A DNA stretch of 64,000 nucleotides from Persicaria tinctoria (Eukaryota > Streptophyta > Magnoliopsida > Caryophyllales > Polygonaceae), in assembly GCA_037127255.1 (NCBI GenBank), contig JBANSL010000018.1, forward strand, positions 16,899,175 to 16,963,174, given 5' to 3'. The notes beneath the pieces are model-generated. The model was not told the origin of the DNA and made no database searches. It saw only the letters and a program-made list of their open reading frames with translations. The first letter of the stretch is position 1; every line of letters starts with the position of its first letter. The translations under genes and the position numbers were made by a program. This document shows positions 1 to 10,683 of the stretch, one piece after another.

Positions 1-346
1 TCGGGTCTAGAGAATCCGAGCTAAAAAACTGTTTCTTTTTATTTTGGTAAATAAAAAACCGCCACAATAGACTAAAAAAACTGCCACGTTAATTAAAAAA
101 CCGCCACAATAGGTTTGCAAAAACTGCTACAATAGATAGTGTTTTGTGGTGGTTTTCCTATCTATTGTGGCGGTTTTAAGAGGTTTTAATAAACCGCCAC
201 AGTAGGTAGTAAAACCACCACAATAGACCTAATGCAACCCGAGCAACAGAGGCGGGTAAAAACCACCACAATAGGCCTTTTGTGGCGGTTTTTAAGTCTA
301 ATGTGGCGGTTTTGAACCGCTACATTAGGCCTTAATTGTTGTAGTG
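1..346. mobile_element. Terminal part of a CACTA (En/Spm) DNA transposon
   Basis: A motif close to CCGCCACAATAG, in both orientations (also as TATTGTGGCGG), recurs more than ten times in about 330 bases. The block ends in AATTGTTGTAGTG, the reverse complement of the CACTACAACAATT terminus typical of plant CACTA elements. Dense subterminal repeats, where the transposase binds, are a family hallmark. Only one end lies in the window, so the other terminal repeat and the 3-bp target duplication cannot be checked. No transposase coding is visible here. Confidence 0.7.
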
Positions 347-689
347 GGTTCTTCTCCAATGGTGGCCTTCTTCTCCAACTCTCTTTTCCACGGAAAGACC
401 GAAAATGATGGTCTCTCTCCTCCTCTCCTATTAGACTTTAAAAATGGAGGGAAAGCCTTTCCCATCACATCACCTCCTCTCTCTCCAATTTTGGCGCCAA
501 AATCCCCCACCCAATCCGATGTCCCATCTCTCTCTCTCTCTCCCCTTGGGACAACCTGCAACCGGCTAAGCAATTTCCCCATCCTATTTGCACTAATACC
601 ACATATGGTATTTTTGCAAATTTTCTAAAAAAGTGGTATTTTTGCAAACCCGCCAAAAAAAGTGTATATTTGTGCAAATAGCCCATAAA
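347..689. other. No gene; pyrimidine-rich stretch ending in a MULE-like terminus
   Basis: Long CT runs give overlapping low-complexity ORFs on both strands that show no domain. From about 590 to 686 repeated TTTTTGCAAA motifs end in GTGCAAATAGCCC, which read outward resembles plant Mutator-like termini (GGGCTATTTGCAC). No partner terminus or target duplication was found. Confidence 0.35.
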
Positions 690-2815
690 AAAATTAAAAA
701 TATAAAAGTTGTTGTCACCACTATAAAAATCAAGTCATAGATACTGTCACCACTATAAAAAACACTGTCATAAACACTGTAATCAAAGGGAAATCATATG
801 ATAAGGGAAGCACAAACCCTATATGGGCTAATGTGAAGCCAAAATAAATATGGTGACAGTTCTTCTCTAATATATGAATGAGTAAGAGGGTCATAAACGC
901 TGTAAGCAAAATAAAAATAGGATCATAGACACTGTAATCAAAGAAAAACCCTAGGAAAAGGGAAGTACAAACTCTATAGGGGCTAATAAGAAGTCGATAT
1001 TCATGTGGTGACAGTTCTCCACTAATATATGAACGGGTAGGAGGATCATATACGTTGTAACCAAAACAAAAGCATGGTCATAGACACTGTCACCACTATA
1101 AAAACAAGGTCATAGATACTATAACCAAAGGAAAACTCTAGGGCAAGGGAAGCACAAACCCTATAGGGGCTACTGAGAAGTCAAAATACATGTGATGACA
1201 GTTCTTCACTAATTTCTAGTTTTCTAGATTTTTTTAAAGTAGTGTCACCACAATAAAAAAATTAAAAATCTAAATGTTGTTGTCACCACTATAAAAACAT
1301 GGTCATAGACACTGTAATCAAAGGGAAATCATTTCATAAAGGAAGAACAAACCCTATAGGGACTAATGAGAAGCCAAAATAAATGTGATGACAGTTATCC
1401 TCTAATACATGAATGGGTAAGAGGGTCATAGACACTGCAATCAAAATAAAAACAGTGTCATATCCACTGTCACCACTATAAAAACAAAGTCATAGACACT
1501 GTAATCAAAAGGAAAACCCTGTAGACATTGTCTCCACTATGAAAAAAGGTTCATAGACACTGTAATCAAAGGAAAACCCTAAGAAAAGGGAAGCACAAAC
1601 CCTATAGGGGCTAATGAGAAGCCAAAATACATGTGGTGACAGTTCTTCTCTAATTTCTAATTTCTAGTTTTTTAGATTTTTTTAAAGTAGTATCACCACA
1701 ATAAAAAAAATGTAAATACTATTGTAACCACTATAAAAAAAAATAAAGTCATAGATACTGTCACCATTATAAAAACATGGTCATAGACACTGTAATCAAA
1801 GGAAAATCATATCATAAAGGAAGAACAAACCCTATAGGGACTAATGAGAAGCCAAAATAAATATAATGACAGTTATCCTCTAATACATGAATGGGTAAGA
1901 GGGTCATAGACACTGCAATCAAAATAAAAACAGTGTCATAGCCACTGTCACCACTATAAAAACAAAGTCATAGACACTGTAATCAAAAGGAAAACCCTAT
2001 AGACGTTGTAACAAAAATAAAAACAACTTTATAGACACTGTCACCATTATGAAAAAAGGTTCATCGACACTGTAATCAAAGAAAAACCCTATGAAAAGGA
2101 AAGCATAAATCCTAAAGGGGCTAATGAGAAGCCAAAAGAACATGTGATGTACAGTATGGTTTAGGGTTTAGGGCCAATCCTAAACCATAAACCCTAAAAT
2201 GTTAAGTACAGTACGTCGTTAAGAGATGATTGTTGTCACCAAATGGAAAACCCTAGGACAAGGTAAGCACAAACCCTAAAGGGGGTAATGAGAAGCCAAA
2301 AGACATTAGGTCGGCAGTTCTCCTTCAATATATGAATGGGTAAGAGAGTCATAGACAATGTCACCACTATAAAAACCGGGTCATAGACACTGTCACCACT
2401 ATGAAAAAAGGTAATAGACACTGTAATCAAAGGAAACCCTATAGACGTTGTAATCAAAATAAAAACAGGGTTATAGACACTGTCACCACTACGGAAAAAA
2501 TGTCAAATACACTGTAATCAAAGGAAAACCCTACGACAAGGGAGGCACAAATCCTATAGGGGCTAATGAGAAGCCAAAATACATGTGGTGACAGTTCTTC
2601 TCTAATATATGAACGGGTAAGAGGGTCATATACGCTGTAACCAAAATAAAAACAGGGTCATAGACACTGTCACCACTATAAAAACAAAGTCATAGATACT
2701 GTAACCAAAGGAAAATAATATAGACGTTGTCACCACTATTAAAACGGGGTTATAGACACTGTCATCACTATAAAAACAGAGTGATAGACACGGTAATCAA
2801 AGGAATTTTTTTATA
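690..2815. repeat. Complex tandem array, about nine degenerate long units
   Basis: A segment containing GGGGCTAATGAGAAGCC recurs near 826, 978, 1169, 1357, 1606, 1837, 2117, 2281 and 2559, a spacing of about 150-280 bases. Each unit also holds one or more copies of a shorter module reading GTCATAGACACTGTCACCAC followed by TATAAAAAC, and a GGTGACAGTTCTTC block. Units differ in how many short modules they carry, so this is a higher-order array. The core TGTCACCACTAT is shared with the array at 7965-8835. Many stops in all frames; not coding. Confidence 0.85.
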
Positions 2816-3125
2816 GCTCAAAGCAAATCGACGATGTCGAATGCCCAACCATCTATTATAATCACACCCAAGAATAAGACAATGTTGAATATTCACACAG
2901 TATGAAACATCAACACAAAAAAGCAATCAACACCCCTCACACGTAATCAATCATCTAAATATACCAAATATGCCAAAAAGTAAAATTAAAAAAATGTTTC
3001 AGACTCAAGCCATCCACATCCTTCATTTACACATAAAAATCCAATTAAAAATGAATAATATAATAATGTTAACAAACTCAACCTTCTTTGAAACCAATCA
3101 TCACAAGCAGCTCGCCTCTTGGAGA
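2816..3125. other. AT-rich spacer, no gene seen
   Basis: Adenine-rich sequence between the tandem array and the GC-rich island that follows. A plus-strand ORF beginning at 2970 is low-complexity and has no recognisable domain. Confidence 0.5.
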
Positions 3126-4140
3126 TTCAATCGAAAGCTTCGTCAAACAACAAACGCCATAACCAAGTTCCTTGTCCAAATATTTCAAATTTCCCCGAAT
3201 TCCAAGTCCAGCAAAGAATATGCGAGTGAGAATCAGTGGATCTGGATGATCCTGTCTCTGTCGATGTGGATCTGGATGACCTCGGCTCCCCCGTCTGTGT
3301 TGATCTTGATGAGCTCGAGGGAGGCGACGAGAGGAGAATTAGTGGCAATGTTGTAAAAGCAGACATTAGCCTCGCCGTCGGAGATGGAGACGATGAGATC
3401 GGTGTAAGAGCAGTCGTCGGAAGAGGGACTCGGCAAGGGCGAGCGGTCGGAGAAGATGGCGGTGTCGTAGGCGCGGGCGGCGGCCACCGGGGAAGAGTAG
3501 GAGCGAGCCAGAATCGGGAGAAAATTCCATGATTGATCTCCTTGCTAATTCGCATACGAGGAAGGAGAGACGGGGAAGGGGAGTATAAGGTAGGGGTAGT
3601 GTTGCTAATTCCTCATCATAGAAAGGCGACGGTCCGAGATCCAAATCCGCCTCCTCGAGCACTGCAAGGTTAACCATTCGTATTCGAACCGTCGCCGCAA
3701 CCATCCAATTCGAAAACACACTCGCCGCTGAACTGGCTCTACAACTCCGACGAAGATGACGATCTGGTCTCGGAATTCCGGGATCTCCCGACAAAATTCC
3801 ATTCATCCCGGACCTCCAGAGTCCAGAGGATCTCAACCTCTTCCCATATCTACTTCTCCAAAGTACGTAGCACGTGATCGTCATCAAATCGGTGCGGTAA
3901 GCATCTGCTTCGTGATTCAACAAATCGGGTGGAGGAGCATGAAGACGATGAACAATGGTGAAGAGCGTAGCCACTTCGAGAACAGACGGAGGGAGGCGGT
4001 AGAAATCAGGAAGGTTTCCAATAGGCAAATTAATTGGGGTTTATAATAGGGATATTTAGGGCATTATGAAAAATTTTTAGCCATTTACTAGCAAAGGAAA
4101 AATTAAATTTTAGGACGTTTAGTATTTACAATAATCTGTT
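3126..4140 (-). other. GC-rich gene-like island beside a MULE-like end
   Basis: Composition jumps from AT-rich to GC-rich and minus-strand frames stay open. The longest is 220 codons (3366-4028); overlapping frames at 3127-3555 and 3233-3487 are rich in Ser, Pro and Arg. I recognise no domain. From about 4025 the sequence returns to AT-rich, with ATTGGGGTTTATAAT then tracts like TTTTTAGCCATTTA, matching the right end of the candidate element at 7639-10683. A gene fragment captured by a Mutator-like element is the best explanation, but the donor is not identified and no target duplication was found. Confidence 0.35.
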
Positions 4141-4156
4141 TTAAAGTGGTTAGTTC

Positions 4157-4680
4157 CTCTAAATTGAGAATTCGAGAGACATAGGTCCAGTTGCATTCAA
4201 TCAATGCATAAGTATCATCTTCCACACAATAATTACATATTTCACATGTAGTAGGTAAGGGAATCCCCATGGTCGCGAGACGGGCCTTGGTAGGGAGGCC
4301 CGTTTGATTTAGAAAATTTTGAATTTTTGGTGGGACATTGAGCTGCCATATCCAAGCATTTTTGTTCTTTTTACCGGTTTGACATTAGTAAGTAATTTAT
4401 ATGCTGACGTAGTTGTGAACTGTCCTTCTCTGTCTTGCCACCAATATAATCTGTCTTCAAAGCAATATAGAGGTAAGGGTATTGATGTTATTTCTTCTAC
4501 AATGTTCCGAGGTAGAGTAGACTAAAGCTTTTCTAACCACCATTTACCTCCTATAATATAACTACTAACCTTCTTCTCATAGTTGTAGGATGAGAGACAA
4601 TCACTTCTCTTCCACAGAGGTTAAGAGGTCATGATCCAGTTGTCGGTCCAGAAGTTCACCAAAATATGTAGATAAAAATG
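4157..4680 (-). pseudogene. LINE fragment: reverse-transcriptase zinc-binding region
   Basis: The minus strand, read from about 4680 down, shows the C-terminal region of a plant L1-type LINE ORF2: VNFWTDNWI, then GGKWWLEKL and DRLYWWQDREGQFTTTSAY, then WIWQLNVPPKIQNFL, then the zinc-binding C-E-I-C-N...E-C pattern of zf-RVT. Stops interrupt it, for example after GGKWWLEKL. The same block order occurs in the LINE at 35776-38452, so both are one lineage. There is no RT core, tail or target duplication here, so this is an old remnant. Confidence 0.75.
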
Positions 4681-4918
4681 AATCTAGTATTGTGGTATTT
4701 TTTATTTTTTACATTTTTAATACCGAAATATGTATTTTCAATATGTAAAACATATATACACAAGATTCAATCTTAGCCATCCAAGTGTCGCACACACAGC
4801 CACTACACCTGCCCTCCACTCCCACACTGCCATGTGTCCGCTGGTGTTAATTTATTTTTATTTTTATCAGAAATTTCACGAGGTGCCCTGAGGTATCGCT
4901 CAATTCACACGGTGACCA

Positions 4919-5598
4919 ACTGTTTTTAGACCTGAGCAAACATGAGCCAACCCGCCCAACTCGCCCGGGAAAATATGCGGGCTTGGACAGAGTAGTTGGC
5001 CCAAGCGGGCCGACGAGCCCGGCCCGACAGGCCCAGAGGGCCGGGCTTGGGCAGAGGGTAAAGCTCAAGCGGGCCGATAGGCCCGGCCCGATTATATATA
5101 TATTATATATAATTATATAAGTTATATAATTATATTTACAATGTATATGGATTCATGGAACACATGCACATTTACAATATATATACACTGTAAGTATATG
5201 TCCCATATAAATATATACATTTATACACAATTACAGTGTTGCATATTAACTTTCTATTAGGTATATATGATTATATGTAACTTTGTATTTTATTTGGTAA
5301 TACGCTATTATTATATCCGGATTTGCCTCACATTTAAAAGTATCGGTATAATTTGTGATTTGCCTCTTTTTAAAATAAAAAATTAATCCGATTTTGGATA
5401 AAAAAAAATGAATTTGATACGCTAGGCCCGTTTGGCCCGCTAGGCGGCCTGACCCGGTAATGAGGGCGGGCTTGGACAAGGAACTAGACCAAAAAACCGG
5501 GCCTGGCCCAAGCCCGACCCAGCGTAATGGGCTGAAAATTTGGCTCTAGCCTGGCCCAAGCCCTCCCGCCCCGTCCCATGCTCAGGTCTAACTGTTTT
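4919..5598. mobile_element. Non-autonomous hAT nested in the MULE left arm
   Basis: The element spans 4927-5590 (664 bp). It starts TAGACCTGAGCA and ends TGCTCAGGTCTA, a perfect 12-bp terminal inverted repeat, and is flanked by a perfect 8-bp TSD, ACTGTTTT (4919-4926 and 5591-5598). Subterminal regions are crowded with GCCCGGCCCGA and GGGCCGGGC words, as expected of hAT subterminal binding sites. The centre is AT-rich with no transposase, so it would move only with enzyme supplied in trans. Removing it and one TSD restores the MULE arm. Confidence 0.92.
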
Positions 5599-5689
5599 AC
5601 CCCTTTCACGTGGTACCCCTGAGGTTTCGAATCCTTTCACCTCGTGCCCTTCTTTCTTTATTTTAACAGCACCGTTAGTTTTTCCGTTT

Positions 5690-6720
5690 CAATGTCATCT
5701 TCTCGAGTGCAGTTCTGGGTGTTCTACTGTTCTCCTTCTTCTAGAGATAGGGCTTATCCTCAACGGCACCGGGAAGAGGAACTGAATCCCCGACAGTTGA
5801 AGCCCAAGTGGAAGTCGTGTTCAAAGAGACCATCCATGACGTCTTCGAAGATGATTACCTCCCCCATTGCCGTCTCGTGGCCTGGTTTCGCTACCCCTTT
5901 GATTCACTTCATCCCATTTTCCTTTATTTCCTGCGAAATTTGGAGACTGTGAGGTGTTTGGGTCTCCAAATTGAGACCTAATTCAGTAATTATGTATTCC
6001 AATGTCTTAAATCATCCAATTTCATCCATCTGTCACCCCCAATTTCGACCCTTTTCAGCTTCTCCGAGACCTCGCACTCAGCGAGGAGGTCGCGGTTCTA
6101 GAAAGTCGAGGCCTTGACGGCGAAGCCGAATAGGGAGAGGATGTGGCGGAAATTGGGGTTCTGGAGGGACGATTCGACAGCGAGCTTGGCGGTGACGTAG
6201 CGGGGGTCGGCGGTAAGGGAGCGGGAGGAGACGAATTTGATGGAGAGGGAAGGTAGGAGATTGTTAGGGTTAGGGTTTGACGAGTCGGAAGGGACGAGTG
6301 TTGACAGAGGGTGATGAGGAGGAGGCCACAGGTGATGGCGATTAGGAGGACGAGCATGAACGACGACGAGTGCGGCGGTGAGTCATCGCACGGTCGGTAG
6401 GGGATTTCAAAGGACGGCCGGCGGTGACAGAGTTGGTAGTGGGTGTGACGGGTGGATGTGGAAGGCGGTGGGCTTGGCGAGGTGACGGTGGGGGATGAGT
6501 CTAGTTTTTATTTCCTCATCGTTATTGTCGAAGAGATTATCCATTGTCACGAAATTGAAAAAGAAAGGAAACATAACTGAGTTTTTAATTGAATTGAACA
6601 ACTGATTTTTTAATTGAATTAATTTTTAATTGAATTGAACAAGGAAGGTGGTGAACAGAGCTTCGGTCCTCCTTTCCCCCTTTTCTTTTAATTGAATTAA
6701 TTTTTTTATTATTTTCAACT
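5690..6720. other. Gene-like interior of the MULE, source not recognised
   Basis: Two open stretches differ in base composition from the flanks. On + about 5690-5952 one frame reads VEVVFKETIHDVFEDDYLPH. On - about 6055-6357 one frame starts MLVLLIAITCGLLLITLC, like a membrane anchor, and a second frame reads FVSSRSLTADPRYVTAKLAV and then hits a stop. I cannot name either parent gene. Position inside a short MULE with intact arms suggests captured gene pieces, but neither forms a complete ORF. Confidence 0.4.
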
Positions 6721-6856
6721 AACGGCGCTCTTAAAATAAAGGGAGAAGGGCACGAGGTGAAAAGATTCGAAACCTCAGGGATATCACGTGAAAGGTGTAA
6801 AACAGTTGGTCACCGCGTGAATTAAGCGATACCTCGTGAAATTTCTGTATTTTTAT

Positions 6857-7638
6857 TTTGTGTAGAATTGAAAGCTTTACAATGCATTTCTCCCTTCCAC
6901 GACATTGTTTTGGGCTTGTTTTTTCCAGAAAAATAATAATTGATGTCCAGCTCGCCTGACACGCACGGATTAAATTACTCCTAGTATCGATACTCCACAA
7001 GCATCGCGGTAGTATATATCGTATAAGTAATTGTTTCAATTTTTTACTATTATTTTTGTTAGTATTGGTGTACAGTATACACCCGATAAATATGCTCTAA
7101 GAGCCTTTAGGCCCGCTGATGTTCATGCTCTAAATTGGACTATCTGATCGTACATAATTCATTAGCTCGTCGTAATCGCTTTCCTTTTAAAAAAAATGTA
7201 CACTAGACAAAATCAATGCCAATGAAGAATGAGAGACCTAGGTAGCACATACATAGACACGGATGCAAATGATATACGAACACGTCAATCCTAAAAAATG
7301 TAGGATACAAACATGACAATAAACTTGTATTTTCGAACCCGAAGCAACAATATCAATACTATTTTGCACAGTTTTTGACCAAATTTTATACATAACTAGT
7401 GTTTCTTTACCCGCCCGTTGTGCGGTTTCTTAATAAATAAAATAATATTTAATTTATATTTTCCTTATGAAATTTGAAGATTATAATAGTTTGACTGAAA
7501 TCTTTGGATCTTTTAATAACAAAAAACTAAATTAAGAGTATTTTTGGATCTTTTAATTAATGGATGTGAGACCCGCATAAAAAATCAATAAAAGATGAAA
7601 AATTCTATCTTCAACGATTTTGGTTTATTGTTATTTAT
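6857..7638. other. Intergenic, no gene seen
   Basis: AT-rich, no supported ORF. Near 7398-7430 the sequence ACTAGTGTTTCTTTACCCGC followed by CCGTTGTGCGG has the look of a Helitron-type end seen in many plants, but no matching partner was established. Confidence 0.4.
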
Positions 7639-7964
7639 GGGACTTTTTAGTTAAGTGTCCATTTTTAACAAGGCATTTTGCAAAATGTCCACTTTTATAT
7701 TCCCTTTTGCAAAATGTCCTAATATGACACTTTTGCCCCTCCTTCCCATTTTTAATTGATTCCCTTCCTTCCTTCCCATTTTTATTTTGATCATTGACCG
7801 GTCAAAGTCAATGAATTTGGTGACACAACTTTGATAACAAAAAAAAAATTGGTGACAGTTTTTTTTTTTACGAGATTAGTGTCACTACCTTTATAAGTGG
7901 TGACACAACTTTGATGAAATATGTATGATGATAAACAAATTTTTTTGTGACCGTTTTTTTTTAC

Positions 7965-8835
7965 GAGATTAGTGTCACCGCCCTATCGCTGTCACCACCA
8001 CCCCTATCACTGTCACCACCCTTATTGTTGTCACCATCTCTATCGCTGTCACCGCCATATCGTTGTCACCACTCCTATCGCTGTCACCACCACCCCTATC
8101 ACTGTCACCACCACCCCTATCATTGTCACTACCACCCCTATCCCTGTCACCACCACCCCTATCACTGTCACCATCACCTATATTGATGTCACCACCCTTA
8201 TTACTGTCACCACCTCTATCGATGTCACCACTCCTATCGCTGTCACCACCACTCCTATCGTTGTCACCACCCCCTATCGCTGTCACCACCACCCCTATCA
8301 CTGTCACCAGCACCCATATTGCTGTCACCACCTCTATCGCTGTCACCGCCCTATTGTTGTCACCACTCATATCGCTGTCACCACCACTCATATCGCTGTC
8401 ACCACCACTTCAATCGCTGTCACCACCACTTCAATCGCTGTCACCACCACCCCTATCACTGTCTCCACCACCCCTATCGCTGTCACCACCCTTATTGTTG
8501 TCACCACCTCTATCGATGTCACCGCCCTATCGCTGTCACCACTCCTATCGCTATCACCACCACCCCTATTACTGTCACCACCACCCATATTGCTGTCACC
8601 ACCTCTATCGTTGTCAACGCCCTATCACTGTCACCACTCCTATCGCTGTCACCACCACCCCTATCACTGTCACCACCACCCCTATTGATGTCACCACTCC
8701 TATCGCTGTCACCACCACCCCTATCACTGTCACCACCACCCCTATCGTTGTCACCACCCTTATCACTGTGACCACCCTTATTAATAAGCACTGTCATCAC
8801 CCTTATCATTGTCACCACTCTTATCAGCGATCACA
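7965..8835. repeat. Minisatellite of 18- and 21-bp TGTCACC units
   Basis: About 45 tandem units of two main forms: TGTCACCACTCCTATCGC (18 bp) and TGTCACCACCACCCCTATCA plus C (21 bp). Because both lengths are multiples of three, long open frames appear on both strands (for example + 7972-8688 and + 8063-8845); these are by-products, with proteins made only of Ser-Pro-Pro-Leu or Thr-Thr-Pro-Ile type repeats. Flanks carry GGTGACAG and GTGACGGTTTTG motifs, like CACTA subterminal repeats. Confidence 0.92.
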
Positions 8836-9880
8836 CTATTGGTGACACATGTGATGACAACATTATTTTTTTGTGACGGTTTTGTTTTTACATTCTATAA
8901 GTGATGCCACATATACTATAATAATAAATATATTTTATTAAGATTTAAGGTAATTTATTATATATTATAATAACAAAACACAACATAGTCAAAAGTGGAT
9001 TCTTTATAACACTCCAAAAAAAGAGACCAATAATTGTACATAATTATATGCCTAATAAAAAGAGACCAAGCCCAAGGAAAAATTAAATGTAACAAGATGG
9101 GCCCAAACATCTCCAAAAAATAATAGGCCCACCTCAAAATGCTCTCCCTAAACTAACCGACCCAAGCAAAAGTAAATCTATACTCCCTTTTTACCCGATC
9201 CAAAGGCCTCCCAATCCCCACAAAAAGTATGACAGCAAACTCCATTCACCCAAATCGAATGAACAGCAGCAGCTAGGAGCATGACAGCAATGTAATAACT
9301 AGTGATTGCACACCTTCCTGGACCTCATTGCTCCACCTTTTCACAATCTATGGATTTATCTGGTGAAGCATTAATATGTTCAACATTAAACATGGCCTGA
9401 ATTTAGGGTGCGCAGCCGATCTACTGATCAATGACAGCAAATGTAGGATGCACTGCAAATGTAGGATGCAATGACTGTAATCAGCTCAATCAAAATAATT
9501 CCAACACTGTAAACATCAAAGTTTATTAGTTATCCATCCCATGACTGTAAAATAAAGTTATATTCATCATTAAAGAAGAAATTTACAGAACACATGAATG
9601 TCCTCATCAAAAGTGAATGCACGCCAAATTAGAATCACAAAATCTGGATTAAATTGTAGTGTAATCACAATTAATGTAACCATTGAAGAGTGAAATTGCA
9701 GATGAATCCACACAATATCGATCTCTTCGCGATGAACAAATTGGAATAATCAAATGAATAGCAGTACCTAGACTTACTCTGCACGCACCAATTGTCTGAA
9801 CGCCTTCGAGATTCACACATCTTGATCTATTCACGAACAGCAGCAAATTAGGATCCAAAACAAGAACATCGAGATTCACA
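8836..9880. other. AT-rich spacer, no gene seen
   Basis: No supported ORF or RNA gene. Short local repeats of ATGACAGCAA and GCAAATGTAGGATGCA occur near 9230-9470. A minus ORF (9649-9879) has no recognisable domain. Confidence 0.45.
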
Positions 9881-10560
9881 CATCTCGATCCATCCGATTA
9901 TGTCTGCACACACCAATTGTGGAGATCGAGTGGACATGGTGACAGACTTGTGGAGATCGAGTCCGACGAGGCATTCGAAGCTGCTGTTTAGCGACGGAGT
10001 TGAGGAGGATGTCGGAGGTCGGCGCCTATCATCGATCGAGTCCGAAGAAGATCGTGACCTTCTTCTTCCTATCATCGACCTCCTCCTCTGGTTCCATGAC
10101 AATCAACGACATCGGCGCCTAGAAGGTCTAGCTTCTTCGTCGTCTGCCCCTTATATCGCCACCACAACAGCGGGCGATAGAGGTGGTGTCATCAGAATCG
10201 AGTAAAATTGACCGAAAACCAATTCAAGGGAGAAATTGATCGGAAACCAGCACGAATCAAAAGCAACCGGAAAACAGGACTATACGGAAGCAGAAGCGGC
10301 GATTACGAGGATCGGAGATCGCTGGAGATCTCGGAGAGGTTGATAACTGGAGATCGAAGCGCAGATCCTCTCCGACACCATCTGGTTCAGTAGGAGCGGC
10401 GATCTCGGAGAGGATGGCAGATCGGAAGGGAGGAAGTCGGTATCGAGGATCGGAGATCACTAGAGATCTCTTCCGGATCTTGAGAGATTACGAGGAGAGA
10501 GGAGCGTGAGGAAGCCATGGCTTTAACCTCAAATCTGTGTGGGATATTGGAGAACGGACA
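9881..10560. other. GC-rich gene-like island, product not recognised
   Basis: Open frames exist on both strands (+ 9900-10205, - 9848-10102, + 10208-10393). All are rich in Arg, Ser and Asp, and GATCTCGGAGAGG and GGAGATC words repeat, so they may be low-complexity rather than coding. The island ends near 10575 at CAAATTGGGGTTTCTAAT, as the 3126-4030 island ends at AATTGGGGTTTATAAT. A captured fragment is possible; no donor gene is recognised. Confidence 0.3.
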
Positions 10561-10683
10561 GAGTAAATTAACATAGGGCAAATTGGGGTTTCTAATAAAA
10601 ATTTATGACATTTAGCAAAAATTGATTTTAAGTGGACATTTTGCAAAAAAAAGTTTGACAAAATAGACTTTTAGCCAAATATC

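Larger units (their letters stand above)
4868..6847. mobile_element. Mutator-like element (MULE) with 9-bp TSD, Pack-MULE candidate
   Basis: Long terminal inverted repeats begin CAGAAATTTCACGAGGT. The left arm is 4868-4926 continued at 5599-5680; the right arm is about 6717-6847. They agree over about 140 bases once the nested hAT is removed. Both ends are flanked by the same 9 bases, TATTTTTAT (4859-4867 and 6848-6856), the Mutator-type TSD. Without the nested element it is about 1.3 kb, far too short for a transposase gene, so it is non-autonomous. The interior (5690-6720) is GC-rich and gene-like on both strands. Confidence 0.85.
7639..10683. mobile_element. Candidate MULE-like element with degenerate inverted ends
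   Basis: The left end (7639-7735) reads GGGACTTTTTAGTTAAGTG then CATTTTGCAAAATGTCCACT. The reverse complement of the right end (about 10590-10683) reads GATATTTGGCTAAAAGTC then TTTTTGCAAAATGTCCACTT. The match continues loosely for about 70 bases. Between them lie the TGTCACC minisatellite, an AT-rich stretch and a GC-rich island, the same order as at 690-4140. No target duplication was found, so the outer limits and the single-element reading are uncertain. Confidence 0.4.

Noticed and set aside
7965..8835. CRISPR-like array
   Set aside because: Units are contiguous without unique spacers and the DNA is plant nuclear; this is a minisatellite.
7947..8845. Long ORFs of 138-260 codons on both strands
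   Set aside because: They arise from a minisatellite whose 18- and 21-base units are multiples of three, so several frames stay open. The proteins are pure repeats.
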